Shown here: one piece after another, positions 24,379 through 37,099 of the stretch
Position numbering within the stretch: position 1 is the stretch's first letter
Layout: every line of letters starts with the position of its first letter
Assembly (NCBI RefSeq): GCF_026213295.1
Contig: NC_079419.1
Coordinates: 27,443,206-27,507,205, forward strand
Length of the DNA: 64,000 bases
Source: Gadus chalcogrammus
Lineage: Eukaryota > Chordata > Actinopteri > Gadiformes > Gadidae
Direction: 5' to 3'
Made by a program: the position numbers and the translations under genes
The notes under the pieces: model-generated
Databases searched by the model: none
The model's input: the letters and a program-made list of their open reading frames with translations, nothing else
What the model was told of the DNA's origin: nothing

Positions 24379-25852
24379 GCTCAAGTCCTGCCTCCCCGTT
24401 CTCTGCCCTTACCTCACTAAGCTCTTCAACTCCTCACTGTCACATGGAACTGCCACCTCTGCCTTCAAATCTGCTGCTGTCACCCCCACCCTCAAGAAAC
24501 CTGGTCTCGACCCCTCCTCCCTCAGTAACTACCGCCCAATCTCCAACCTCTCTTTCCTCTCCAAAACCCTTGAACGCATCGTCACCACACAACTCCAATC
24601 CCATCTCCACGCCAATAACCTTTTTGAATCCCTCCAATCTGGCTTCCGCCCCCTCCACAGCACAGAAACCGCTCTCCTCAAAGTCCTCAATGACCTCATC
24701 TCTGCCGACTCTGGTTCCCTCAACTTCCTCATCCTCCTTGACCTGAGTGCAGCCTTCGATACTGTAAACCACACCATCCTGCTCACCAGACTCAGCAACC
24801 TCGGAATCGAAGGAACTGCACTTAGCTGGCTTCACTCCTACCTCTCCGACAGATCTCACTTCATCTCCCTCCACAACCACACATCTGCCACAGCCACCGT
24901 CACACAAGGTGTTCCCCAAGGTTCTGTACTTGGCCCCCTCCTCTTCATCATCTACCTCCTCCCCCTTGGTCAATTACTCCGCCATTTCTCCATGGACTTC
25001 CATTGCTACGCCGACGACACCCAGATTTACCTCAGCACCAAATCCCCCCACAACCCCCCCCTCTCCCACATTGAAACCTGCCTGTCTTCACTCACTCTCT
25101 GGATGCAAAATAACTTCCTGAAACTTAACAGCAACAAAACTGAACTCCTCCTCATTGGCTCCAAATCCACCCTCAGTAAACTCGCAAACCCCCCCACACT
25201 CACTATCGACGGCACCTTGGTCTCCCCCTCCCCCAAGGCCCGCAACCTTGGCGTAATCTTTGATTCCACCCTCTCCCTTGAACCCCACATCCGCCACACT
25301 GTCAAAACCTCCTTCTATCACCTCCGTAATATTGCAAAGATCAGATCCTCCCTCACACCTCACGCTGCAGAAAGACTCATCCATGCCTTCATCTCCTCCC
25401 GCCTTGATTATTGCAATTCACTCCTCGCCGGCATCTCCACCACCTCCATCAACAGACTCCAACTGGTCCAGAATGCAGCAGCCCGTCTCCTCACTCATAC
25501 TAAAGCGTGGCACCACATCACCCCAGTCCTCAAGAATCTCCACTGGCTCCCCATCTCACATCGGATCCACTACAAACTCCTGGTCCTCACCTACAAAGCT
25601 CTCCACCATATGGCCCCCCCATATCTCTCTGATCTTCTCTCCCTCTACCAACCCCCCCGGGCCCTCAGATCCTCCTCAGCTGGTCTCCTCTCCACCCACA
25701 CATCAAAACGCCACAGCCTAGGTGACAGAGCCTTCTCCAGGACATCTCCCAGGCTCTGGAACTCCCTCCCCCAACATATTCGTGACTCTGAGTCCCTCGC
25801 CATCTTCCAGTCCCGCCTCAAGACTCATCTCTTCTCCTCTGCCTACCCCTAG
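24379..25852 (+). pseudogene. L2 reverse transcriptase, 3' part
   Basis: In order: TPTLKKPGLDPSSLSNYRPI, FQ/LQSGFRPLHSTETALLK, LLDLSAAFDTVNHTILL, VTQGVPQGSVLGPLLF, CYADDTQIYLS (catalytic box intact), and the C-terminal SSRLDYCNSLLAGIST and NLHWLPISHRIHYKLLV blocks to the stop at 25850-25852. The frame is open from 24400 apart from one frame change near 24980. It is cut at its 5' side by the Rex/Babar-like insertion. Confidence 0.8.
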
Positions 25853-25960
25853 ATCACTCACTATCTCTAGCCCCATCAATTTTTTATTTATTTTTTTCTC
25901 TTGTTTATCTATTTTTGTGCCCCTATGTAAAGCGCTTTGAGTACGTGAAAAGCGCTATAT

Positions 25961-26515
25961 AAATTGAATCTATTATTATTATTATTATGGTCCTTAGATT
26001 ATTATTATTTATTTTATTGTGTTATTGCCCTTCGTGTTTTGTTGTAGCACTTTGAGATTATTTTTATGAAAAGTGATTTACAAATAAAATGTATTATTAT
26101 TATTATTGTAGTAGGCTATATTTGAATGCCCTTTCACATATATGAAACCACCACCACACACCATGGTTGGTTTGACGTAGCAGCTAACTTAATCATCCAA
26201 GAGAATCTGGTGTTTTGGTGTTGAATAAAGATCTATCAGCACTATATTTTAATAATCTGTTGTGACTAAATTGACATTCAGTAGGCCCTGCTTGCACTTG
26301 TATGTTTAAAATCAATATTATCTATACAATATAGCCATTTGCAATTATACCTGGATGCATATCTTAAATACATTGAATGGATTAAATACTCAATTAATTG
26401 CTGCTACTACTCTATTACCTAGAGACCCTTCAGCCCACAACTTTTGAGTTACTTGAACTTTACCCACCATGTACTGCCTACAGACTGGAATTCATATTTA
26501 TATTAACTGTTGTGT

Positions 26516-26565
<50 letters not shown>

Positions 26566-26575
26566 CATTAAGCTC
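25961..26575. other. Non-coding stretch with L2 tail scrap and (TA)n
   Basis: An L2 tail remnant lies at 26045-26107 and a (TA)n run at 26519-26551 passes into (GT)n. The rest is AT-rich with no gene that I can see. Confidence 0.6.
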
Positions 26576-26724
26576 TTAAGGTGCGGCCACACCAGACGCG
26601 TATCTCGCGTACCTCGCGTATAAAATCGCCATTTTTTCCATAGGGAACCATTGGTTTACGCGCGTAAGAGACGCGTACATGCGTATAAGCAACATTTTAC
26701 TCGTGTTAGGGGCGTATGAGGCGC

Positions 26725-26785
26725 GTATATATACGCGCGTACATGTACGCGCGTATATGTACGCGCGTATATGTACGCGAGGAGT
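26725..26785. repeat. ACGCGCGTATATGT-type minisatellite
   Basis: Tandem units of about 12-14 bp alternate CGCG and TATA/CATG blocks close to the element end. The matching array in copy 2 is at 38545-38640 and has more units. Pure alternating purine-pyrimidine DNA of this kind is prone to Z-DNA or cruciform structure (inference). Confidence 0.8.
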
Positions 26786-26900
26786 TCAAAAAATTGAACT
26801 TTTTACGCTCATACGCGCCACAATAGCCAATCAGCGTTGAGCTTGACCCGACGTCACTGGCAGAGAGTAGTGAGCTTGGACAGAAGCATACGGCCGACAT

Positions 26901-27732
26901 CTTTCTTTATTCTGTGTGGAAATAGTAACATAGTTACGCCATTAAATGCTTTTATGGAAACATTTTTAGCGAGAAATGTGCATTTTACTTTCATAATGTT
27001 CGCTCGGTGAATGTGAAGGATGTTTGGTTTGATAGTTATGACGAAGAGGGAACGCTCCGTTCACTTGCATGGACAGAGTCTCTGGTTACTAAGCAACCTC
27101 AACGTCTTGGCGGACTATATATCTGCTGATCAACACTACGAATGCTGGAAACACACCAGACACACCATGTGAAGTTATTTAACCCGATTATTGTTATTTA
27201 TATCCGAGATTATTTAATTTAACCCGATCTAAACTCTATCACCCAAACACGGCGGCGTTTGGGTTTCCTACCTAGGACTCCAGCGCAGCCATGTCCATGG
27301 CAGCCACGGCCGGCAACTTTCTTTATTCTGGGTGGAAATAGTAACATAGTTACGCCATTAAATGCGTTTATGGAAACATTTATAGCGAGAAATGTGCATT
27401 TTACTTTCATAATGTTCGCTCGGTGAATGTGAAGGATGTTTGGTTTGATAGTTATGACGAAGAGTGAACGCTCCGTTCACTTGCATGGACAGAGTCTCTG
27501 ATTGCTAAGCAACCTCAACGTCTTGGCGGACTATTTCTCTGCTGATCAACACTACGAATGCTGGAAACACACCAGACACACCATGTGAAGTTATTTAACC
27601 CGATTATTGTTATTTATATCCGAGATTATTTAATCTAACCCGATCCAAGCTCTATCATCCACCCAAACACGGCGGCGTTTGGGTTTCCTTCCTCGGACTC
27701 CTAAATCCAGCGCAGCCACAGGCTGGGGGGGG
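26901..27732. repeat. 416-bp tandem duplication inside Harbinger copy 1
   Basis: CTTTCTTTATTCTG begins both units (26901 and 27317), and the units stay alike through GCTGATCAACACTACGAATG to the CAAACACGGCGGCGTTTGGG block. Copy 2 has only one unit, so the duplication (or loss of one unit) came after the copies separated. Confidence 0.85.
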
Positions 27733-27831
27733 GAAGTTTTGGGCGGTCTCATCTACGCGCGTATGCGTACGCGCGTATCTGACCATTTTTTACACAAAAT
27801 GGTCAAGCAACATTTTAGCTGCGTTACGCAC

Positions 27832-28194
27832 TGTGGTATCCGGGAATGAAGAATGCGCCGGGATTCAGTGAAACACGTGGCAACGGATGGTTTAAGCCGA
27901 CTTTCGGCGTTTATTTCAATAAGCAAAGAGGATAAGGGTGCGCTTGGGTCTCCGTGAGCCTCAAGCCTCTGCAGTCCATGCGTCTCTCTGCCTCTCCCGT
28001 CCATGCTTGTCTCTGCCTCTCTTGTAGTGGCTCCGGGCCTTTCTCCTCCCCGCCGCCAGGTGTCCCCCATCCCGCTGATTGGGGGGAAGGACCCGGTGCT
28101 CTCCGTCGCCGGCTGGTGGGTGGGGGTGGTACACCCCGTCCTTCACGGTTCCGCGGGCCCGTTCAGGCCGAGGCTTCAGGGGCGGGATGCCACA
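27832..28194 (-). repeat. 3' LTR of the Gmr1-type element
   Basis: On the minus strand it starts TGTGGCATCC and ends GGATACCACA, with TG...CA ends. It is preceded on that strand by the purine run CGGGGGGGGAG. It matches 32491-32853. Confidence 0.95.
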
Positions 28195-28207
28195 CTCCCC
28201 CCCCGTT
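28195..28207 (-). promoter_or_regulatory. Polypurine tract of the Gmr1-type element
   Basis: The minus-strand sequence ACGGGGGGGGAG directly abuts the 3' LTR. It is the expected primer site for plus-strand DNA synthesis. Confidence 0.8.
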
Positions 28208-28990
28208 TGCTCAAGCCCCTGGTCTCCGGGGAACCCGCCCAGACAGGCATCCCGACGTGACAGGGCGTCGGCGTTGGCATGCTCCCGGCCCGGTCGGTGG
28301 TCCACCCGGAACCGGAAATCCTGGAGAGCCAGGAACCACCGTGTTACCCGGGCGTTTGTGTTCTTGGCCCCCGCCATCCACTTCAGGGGGGCGTGGTCGG
28401 TGACCAAGGTGAACTCCCTAGTAGCGCAACTTCTCCAGGCACCATTTAATGGCCAGGGCCTCCTTCTCTACGGTGGAGTAATCGCGCTCGTTGGGGAGGA
28501 GCTTCCGGCTGACGTAGGTTATCGGGTGCTCCTCTCCGGCCCGGACCTGGGACAAGACCCCCCCAAGTCCCACCTCCGAGGCGTCTGTGTGAACAATCAC
28601 AGGGAGGTTAAAGTCAGGTGTGATTAGTACCGGTTCTGAGCACAGAGCCTCCCGGAGCGTCTTGAACGCCCGGTCCGCCGCCTCTGACCAGGTAACCCGG
28701 TCTGGTAAGGCCTTACGGGTTAGGTCGTTCATGGGGCTGGCCAGCGTGGCGTACCCGGGAATGAAGCGCTGATAGTAGCCCACCAGCCCCAAGAACGCCT
28801 TTACCTGCTTCTTAGTCCTGGGTTGCGGCCAGGCCCGTATGGCGGCTACCTTGCCTTCCTGCGGCCGCACTGTCCCTCTCCCGACCCGGTACCCCAGGTA
28901 CGTCGTCTCCTCTCTCCCGAGGCGACATTTGGCCGGGTTAGCGGTGAGGCCCGCCCTCCGCAGCTCTCCCAGCACGGCCCTTAGCTGGCG
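28207..28990 (-). pseudogene. RT C-terminus and RNase H of the Gmr1-type element, out of frame
   Basis: This region continues pol after a frame change near 28990, just past the YIDD box. The frame 28975-28418 shows NPAKCRLG, YLGYRVGRG, AFLGLVGYYQRFIPGY and the RNase H start VIVHTDASEVGLGGVL and YSTVEKEALAI. A second break near 28425 adds a TAG and shifts the frame. The rest (28407-28260) shows VTDHAPLKW and HANADALSRR, the end of RNase H. At the first break the C run is one base shorter than the frame needs, so a sequencing or assembly slip is possible. Confidence 0.85.
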
Positions 28991-31900
28991 GACGTGGATA
29001 TCCCAGCTGGGCTGTAGATGATGATGTCATCGATGTATGCCGCCGCGTAATCCTGGTGGGGCCTCAGGAGCTGGTCCATCATCCGCTGGAATGTGGCTGG
29101 GGCGCCGTGTACCCCGAAGGGGAGGACGGTGTACTGGTACAGTCCCCCCGGGGTGGAGAACGCCGTCTTTTCCCGGGCCGCCCGGGTCAACGGCACCTGC
29201 CAGTACCCCTTGGTCAGGTCCAGGGTCGACAGGTACCGTGCCGGACCCAGGCGCTCGATAAGTTCGTCTACCCGGGGCATGGGGTAGGCGTCGAACTCCG
29301 ATGCCTCGTTCAGCCGCCTGAAGTCATTACAGAACCTAAAGGTTCCATCCGGCTTGGGCACCAGGACCACCGGGCTGCACCAGGCGCTGCGTGACTCCTC
29401 TATCACGCCGAGCTGCAGCATTCGGCGCACCTCGGCCCGTATGGCCTCCCTCCGGGCCTCTGGGATCCTGTAGGGCGGAACCCTTACCCTTATGCCTGGT
29501 GCCGTCCGGATGTCGTGGTGGGTGGCGGCAGTCCTCCCCGGCAGGTCGGAGAACACGTCCCGATGCTGGAGGACGATCTCGTCCAGGTCGTGTCTCTGGG
29601 CCGGGCTGAGGTCCTCCCCCACCGGGACCTCCGGGATCTCCTGCCGGGCCGCCAGGGACAAGGGAGCGGGGTCGGCGGGTGTCGGCTCCCCCCCCCTCCA
29701 CTGCTTCAGGAGATTGATATGATATAGCTGCGTCGGCTTCCGCCTCCCTGGCTGGCGGACCCGGTAGTTCACCTCGCCCACGCGTTCCACCACCTCGTAG
29801 GGTCCCTGCCACTTTGCCAGGAACCGGCACTCCGCCGTGGGGACCAGGACCAGGACCAGTTCCCCTGGCTGAAAGGTCCTCAGCTGGGCTCCTCGATTAT
29901 AGACCCTCGCCTGGGCCTGCTGCGCTTGCTGGAGGTGCCTCCGGACGATGGGCCACACCCGGGCCATGCGGTCACGCACCTGCTCCACGTGGTCCACGGT
30001 GGTGCGGTGGGGGGACGGCTGGCTCTCCCAGGCCTCCTTGGCGATGTCCAGGATCCCGCGGGGCCTCCGCCCGTACAGCAGCTCGAAGGGGGAGAACCCG
30101 GTGGACGCCTGGGGGACCTCCCGTACCGCGAACAGTACGTGGGGTAGTAGTTGGTCCCAATTCTTCCCGTCGGCCTGCATGGTCTTCTTAAGCATCTGCT
30201 TAAGGGTCTTGTTGAACCGCTCGACCAGGCCGTCCGTCTGGGGGTGGTACACCGAGGTCCGGAGCTGCTTCACCTGCAGGAGCCTGAGGACCTCCTTCAT
30301 CACCCGTGACATGAAGCACGACCCCTGATCGGTGAGCACCTCCTTTGCTATCCCCACCCGGCTGAAGAGGAGCATAAGTTCACGGGCGACCGCCTTGGTG
30401 GTGGCGGCGCGCAGGGGAAGGGCCTCGGGGTACCGGGTGGCGTAGTCAACTAGCACCAGGATATAGCGGTGGCCCCGGCTGGTCTTGGGAAGGGGGCCCA
30501 CGATGTCTAAGGCCAAACGCTCGAAGGGGGTCTCGATGATGGGCATGGGAATGAGGGGGTGTCTAGCGATGGCCCGGGGGGCTACCCGCTGGCACTCGGG
30601 GCATCCCTGGCAGTGGCGCTCAACATCCCGCTTAACCCCCGGCCAATAGAACCTGGCTAGGACCCGCTCCCGGGTCTTGTCCATGCCCAGGTGGGCCCCC
30701 AGGAGGTGGGTGTGGGCCATAAAAAGCACTTTACTGACGTAGGAACGGGGCACCACTAGCTGTTCCCTCACTCCCCCCTCCCCGGAGGCTACTCGATACA
30801 ACAGACCCCCCCTGGTGCTGAAGTGCGGGTGTGGTGTGTGACTCACCGAGTCTCGGGCCTGCCCGTCATGAACCAGGACGTGGCTCCAGGCGTGCTTGAG
30901 GGCCTCATCCTGGAGCTGTGCGGTGGCGAACTGGCCGGGTCGGGACGAGCCTTCCCCCCCCTCTGGTAAGAAGTCCGAGAACTCAGTAAGGGGGGAGCTC
31001 TCCGGGTCTTCCGGTGGGTCTGGTTGCTCGGAGGCTGTGAGGGTCTCCGGGGTGTCGGGGGTAGGTTCCGGTGTCTCGCTCCGGACGGGTCCTCTCGCCG
31101 TGCGCGCCGGGGTCCCCGGTGGGGAAGGTCCGTTCCCCTCCGATCCCTCGTCCTCCGCCGTCAGCTCCCCCGGGGACGATGGGCGCCGGGTGGCCCGGTA
31201 GGCCTGCCGAACCCCCCGCGCCCCTCTGCGGGGAGGGCCTCTCCAGCTCCGTAGCTCCCGCGTCGGGTCCCACAGCCGGTGGAAAATCGGGCAGTCCCTT
31301 CCGATTAACACGGGGACCGGTAGGTGGGGGACAATCCCCGCCCGGATCGTGAATACCCCATGGGTGGTGCGGACTACCACGTGGCATGTGGGGTATGTCC
31401 GGGTGTCCCCGTGGACGCAGGCCACCTCCATCGGATCCCCGGCCTTCCCGCCCGCCAGGTCGGGGCGAAGGAGGGTAACCGCACTGCCGGTGTCCAAGAG
31501 GGCCTGCGTGTCCTGGTTCATTACCCGCGCCGGGATGGTCGGACTCCCAGATGTTCCCTGCGTCCAGCAGGTCGCCAACATGCACGTGTGGTCCGCCCCC
31601 GGGTCCGCGTACGCTGACGGCATCGACACATCCCGTCCCCTCGGGCAGTAGCGAGCGATGTGGCCGTACTGGCCGCACCCGAAGCAGCGCCGCACCTCCC
31701 GGTTCTCCGGTACTCCGCTCAGTGGGGTGACGCCGGGAGCCGGGTTGCCGCTGGGGGGTCCCCTCGGGGCTTGGCCGGTCACGGCGCGCCGTGGGGCTGG
31801 GGCGGACCCGGCGTTCAGGAGCTGGGCCACCTGCCAGTTCTCCAGCTGGAGGACCAGGTTGTCCACGGTGGCAGGGTGATGGTGGGCCAGCACGCGGCGG

Positions 31901-32439
31901 GCGTCCGGCGGGAGTCGCCGCAGGGTGTGGTCAATGATCACCCGGTCGATCGGGCTGGGGCCCTCTCCCGCTGTCAGCCACCGCTTCACCAGCCGGCTGT
32001 GCTGGGCGATCTGGGTGCGCACAGCTCCCTGCGCGTCAAACCGCCAATCCTGCGCGCGTTGTGCGCGCGCCGCGAGGTTGTGGCCGTAGTAGGCCAGTAT
32101 GGCCTGTTTGAGCGCCGGGTACTGGCGGGCGACGTCCGCCGGCAGGTCCTGGCTCGCCTGCTGGGCGGGTCCGGTGAGGAACGGCGCCACAATGTGCGCC
32201 CACTGCTCCTCTGGCCAGCCTTCCCTCTGTGCGGTCCGCTCGAAGACCTCGAGGTAAGCCTCCACGTCGTCTTCCGGTCCCAGCTTCGTGAGGCGGCTGG
32301 TCGGGGCGGCGGTCGGCGCATCACGGACGGCGTGCTGAGTCAGCCGCAGAACAGCTTCGCGGAGCAGGGCGAGGCTCTCGGTGGTCTCCCGCTGGTGTTG
32401 CTGGGCAGCCAGCGCCGCGGCTCCGTCCGGGTTCTGCAT
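28981..32439 (-). CDS. Gmr1-type gag-protease-integrase-RT polyprotein (1152 codons)
   Basis: The ATG at 32439 follows a good CCACC context 52 bp after the 5' LTR. Domains in order: a SCAN-like gag capsid helix bundle (about residues 50-125); a CCHC knuckle CFGCGQYGHIARYC (about 252); a protease with LLDTGSAVTLL (about 315); integrase from about 570 with H-H-C-C (HTHLLGAH, CQGCPEC), then LDIVGP, VLTDQGS and VERFNKT supplying D, D and E; an integrase C-terminus ending YHINLLKQW (about 880); and RT from about 990 with CNDFRRLNE, LSTLDLTKGYWQ and AAYIDDIIIYS. The frame ends 7 codons after that because of the frame change. Published work traces the vertebrate SCAN domain to Gmr1-like gag, which fits the N-terminal resemblance. 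Confidence 0.93.
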   Translation of the reverse strand: MQNPDGAAALAAQQHQRETTESLALLREAVLRLTQHAVRDAPTAAPTSRLTKLGPEDDVEAYLEVFERTAQREGWPEEQWAHIVAPFLTGPAQQASQDLPADVARQYPALKQAILAYYGHNLAARAQRAQDWRFDAQGAVRTQIAQHSRLVKRWLTAGEGPSPIDRVIIDHTLRRLPPDARRVLAHHHPATVDNLVLQLENWQVAQLLNAGSAPAPRRAVTGQAPRGPPSGNPAPGVTPLSGVPENREVRRCFGCGQYGHIARYCPRGRDVSMPSAYADPGADHTCMLATCWTQGTSGSPTIPARVMNQDTQALLDTGSAVTLLRPDLAGGKAGDPMEVACVHGDTRTYPTCHVVVRTTHGVFTIRAGIVPHLPVPVLIGRDCPIFHRLWDPTRELRSWRGPPRRGARGVRQAYRATRRPSSPGELTAEDEGSEGNGPSPPGTPARTARGPVRSETPEPTPDTPETLTASEQPDPPEDPESSPLTEFSDFLPEGGEGSSRPGQFATAQLQDEALKHAWSHVLVHDGQARDSVSHTPHPHFSTRGGLLYRVASGEGGVREQLVVPRSYVSKVLFMAHTHLLGAHLGMDKTRERVLARFYWPGVKRDVERHCQGCPECQRVAPRAIARHPLIPMPIIETPFERLALDIVGPLPKTSRGHRYILVLVDYATRYPEALPLRAATTKAVARELMLLFSRVGIAKEVLTDQGSCFMSRVMKEVLRLLQVKQLRTSVYHPQTDGLVERFNKTLKQMLKKTMQADGKNWDQLLPHVLFAVREVPQASTGFSPFELLYGRRPRGILDIAKEAWESQPSPHRTTVDHVEQVRDRMARVWPIVRRHLQQAQQAQARVYNRGAQLRTFQPGELVLVLVPTAECRFLAKWQGPYEVVERVGEVNYRVRQPGRRKPTQLYHINLLKQWRGGEPTPADPAPLSLAARQEIPEVPVGEDLSPAQRHDLDEIVLQHRDVFSDLPGRTAATHHDIRTAPGIRVRVPPYRIPEARREAIRAEVRRMLQLGVIEESRSAWCSPVVLVPKPDGTFRFCNDFRRLNEASEFDAYPMPRVDELIERLGPARYLSTLDLTKGYWQVPLTRAAREKTAFSTPGGLYQYTVLPFGVHGAPATFQRMMDQLLRPHQDYAAAYIDDIIIYSPAGISTSAS

Positions 32440-32471
32440 GGTGGGGTAGTAGTAGTGGGAACGCTCAAGAT

Positions 32472-32490
32472 GCCTGCATTCTCCACCATA
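32472..32490 (-). promoter_or_regulatory. Primer-binding-site region of the Gmr1-type element
   Basis: On the minus strand TATGGTGGAGAATGCAGGC follows the 5' LTR end directly, the position where a tRNA primes minus-strand DNA. I do not assign the tRNA. Confidence 0.65.
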
Positions 32491-32853
32491 TGTGGTATCC
32501 GGGAATGAAGAATGCGCCGGGATTCAGTGAAACACGTGGCAACGGATGGTTTAAGCCGACTTTCGGCGTTTATTTCAATAAGCAAAGAGGATAAGGGTGC
32601 GCTTGGGTCTCCGTGAGCCTCAAGCCTCTGCAGTCCATGCGTCTCTCTGCCTCTCCCGTCCATGCTTGTCTCTGCCTCTCTTGTAGTGGCTCCGGGCCTT
32701 TCTCCTCCCCGCCGCCAGGTGTCCCCCATCCCGCTGATTGGGGGGAAGGACCCGGTGCTCTCCGTCGCCGGCTGGTGGGTGGGGGTGGTACACCCCGTCC
32801 TTCACGGTTCCGCGGGCCCGTTCAGGCCGAGGCTTCAGGGGCGGGATGCCACA
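32491..32853 (-). repeat. 5' LTR of the Gmr1-type element
   Basis: 363 bp, by eye identical to 27832-28194. The target duplication GCAC follows at 32854-32857. Confidence 0.95.
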
Positions 32854-32857
32854 GCAC

Positions 32858-33085
32858 GTACATGGTACGCGAGGTACGCGCTTGGTGTGTTCGCACCTTT
32901 AGGCTACTCACCGCTATGTCACTACCAGATTGACACACACTGCTTTCATCCTTTCATCCACCAAAGTGGACATGCCACAGGGAAGAAATATTATCAGATA
33001 ACAAGTACTGTTCCTTTTTCAGATAGTCAACAAACCACTTTTGATCTGAATGACAATAATTCTATGGCTAGTTTTTTGTAGTCTA
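32858..33085. repeat. Inner part of the IR3 left arm
   Basis: The last 41 bp of Harbinger copy 1 are followed by 187 bp of flank that is nearly identical to the reverse complement of 37674-37868. Pairing stops at AGTCTATTAACTCTA. Together with the element this makes the left arm of IR3. Confidence 0.9.
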
Positions 33086-33452
33086 TTAACTCTAATACCT
33101 GTTAATATTCTTTGACAACGGCAATATAATTATTTGCACTATCAACTCCATAATCTTAGTATTTCAAGCATTCAACCGTTTTTAAATAGCAGTCAATTAC
33201 CTAGTTGTACTTACGTCACACAAACCAGCACCGCAAATTTTCGGTCACTCCAGAGTTGACGTCTTTCTTTATAGGTTCATGGCAGTGTTCCAATACCCGT
33301 ACTGTCCGTACTTACTAGCCACATTTTAGATTCCAATTCAGATCTGGCGAAAATAAGTATACTTCAAGATCCCGGATGTCGTACTCAAAACGGGCTAATC
33401 GTGAAGTGTGGATCGAAGGACACTTTCCGTACTCAACGGCAGCCATCTTAGC

Positions 33453-35714
<2,262 letters not shown>

Positions 35715-37090
35715 CGTCGGGCTCGGGCTCGGGCAGAGAATCTAAATACTGACTGGAACTACTTAGCAGGTGTCTGTAGGCCTATATCAGGAGTTAATGC
35801 ACGCCCTGCAGCCAATCAGAATCAGAGTATTCCCCCAGACCGTGGTCTAAACAATATTATTCACGAGTTATAAACAACCCCCTACACATTAATATTAATG
35901 ATAACCCTGTGGAAATTGCCATAAGTGAGAGATACAATTTCGCACATTGAGCACACAGTTGTGTGACTCGTTTATTTAGTAAGAGAGAAACAGGAAATCA
36001 AAACGCGAAAGGTAAACAAATCCCGCATGGGCTCTGACGTCATGAGACGCTCGTAATCCTTAAAAGGGACAGCGATCCCTGAACCACCAAGATAGTAAAC
36101 GACATGCCTAACACAATTGAAAGAACAACACATAACAAAATACTGTAGGTGAATTATGTTACACTCACTACAACCCATTAAATACGGTATGATTTCTAGA
36201 TGTCATGGCAGCGTCCGCTTGCGACACTGGACTTGCGAGGCATCGACGCGGACTTTCATTCACATAGCCAAAAACAAGAGAATAGATGGCTAGATAAAAT
36301 AAACATCACTACATACAATTCTTAAAAGAACAGATGAAGCAGCTACCCTTTTTTCCTTCGCGGTTTGCCTACAGAGCAGCGCACCTGCATTTAATATATC
36401 CATGAATTGTCACAATTTCTCAGAATCAAAGGTGAAAGTAGAAACGGGCGGCCAAAAGCTGTCATATTGTTAGTTATCACAGACAATTTTAAGTAGAAAC
36501 GGGTGGCCAAAAGCTGTCATTTGTTAGTTATCACAGACAATTTTCAACAATGAATGATCTGTACGGAGCTCCTTAAGGGACATTAGGGAGAACGCTCCCG
36601 GACGGAACCTTAGTTTGGAAGTCGTTCTTAGTTTCACGACAAATACTTCCAATTGAAATACAACATTTAGAAAATACGTGTCCCTGATCACGTTTCAATA
36701 GATTAAATAACGTGACAGTGTCACGTATTTTTTCGTGAGACCAGTGTGCATGGATTGAATTGCGTGTGTCTCACGCCGAATGCATGAGACTTGAGAGACC
36801 TGTACTTACGTGACACAAACCAGCACCGCAAACGTTCTCACCCGCTTGAGATGACGTCTTTCTTTATAGGTTCATGGGTCTGATGCGCCGATTTCCCATG
36901 CTGATATTTCCGGAGATTCTCGGGCATCTTCGACAATTTGGCTATAGATTGTCTCATTACACGCTAAATAATAGAATTATAGCCTAATTATATATATAGC
37001 CTATATATATATATAGGCAATATATATAATTAGGCAATATATATATATAGCATTTGTGGTTTTGGCATAAACATAACTAGGGTTCACTGT
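35715..37090. other. Unassigned non-coding stretch
   Basis: No gene seen. It contains a two-unit tandem repeat of about 55 bp (36434-36545, GGCCAAAAGCTGTCAT in each), a TA-rich palindromic patch (36976-37062), and a block at 36805-36872 (ACACAAACCAGCACCGCAAA, then GACGTCTTTCTTTATAGG) repeated directly from 33218-33280. Confidence 0.6.
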
Positions 37091-37099
37091 ACTATCTGC

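Larger units (their letters stand above)
21590..25960 (+). mobile_element. L2-clade LINE, split by a second LINE
   Basis: The endonuclease and linker lie at 21590-22713; the reverse transcriptase and 3' end lie at 24379-25960, ending GCGCTATATAAATTGAATC and (TTA)n. Removing 22714-24378 joins ...CCACTCCCCTT to CTGCTCAAGTCC, which keeps one reading frame across the codons for LDPLPTPL and LKSCLPVL. A separate L2 tail scrap (AGCACTTTGAGATTAT to (TTA)n) lies at 26045-26107. Confidence 0.85.
27832..32853 (-). mobile_element. Gmr1-type Ty3/Gypsy LTR retrotransposon, recent insertion
   Basis: Two 363-bp LTRs (27832-28194 and 32491-32853) look identical by eye. The 4-bp flanks are GCAC on both sides (27828-27831 and 32854-32857). 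The coding order on the minus strand is gag, protease, integrase, RT, RNase H. Integrase ahead of RT is the hallmark of the Gmr1 clade, unlike other Gypsy elements. Identical LTRs imply a young insertion, yet the pol frame carries two breaks (near 28990 and 28420). Confidence 0.93.
26579..32898. mobile_element. Harbinger-like element, copy 1, carrying a Gypsy insertion
   Basis: The termini are AGGTGCGGCCACACCAGACG on the left and, on the right, the inverse of AGGTGCGAACACACCAAGCG. Both are flanked by TTA (26576-26578 and 32899-32901), the 3-bp target typical of PIF/Harbinger elements. Without the Gypsy (27832-32853 plus one TSD copy) the element is about 1294 bp and has no transposase. It contains a 12-bp minisatellite and a 416-bp tandem duplication that the inverted copy at 37869-38797 lacks. 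Confidence 0.82.

Noticed and set aside
23724..24746. Overlapping frames of up to 250 codons rich in Tyr, Met, Cys and Val
   Set aside because: They arise from (GTAT)n and (TA)n simple repeats; the longest runs out of frame into the L2 RT.
26706..26900. Frames through the CGCGTATATGTA minisatellite (also 38426-38629)
   Set aside because: Repeat-encoded Tyr-Thr-Arg-Val strings, non-coding MITE DNA.
29814..32508. Plus-strand frames over the Gmr1-type element, up to 282 codons
   Set aside because: They are antisense shadows of a GC-rich gag-pol frame that has clear domains on the minus strand.
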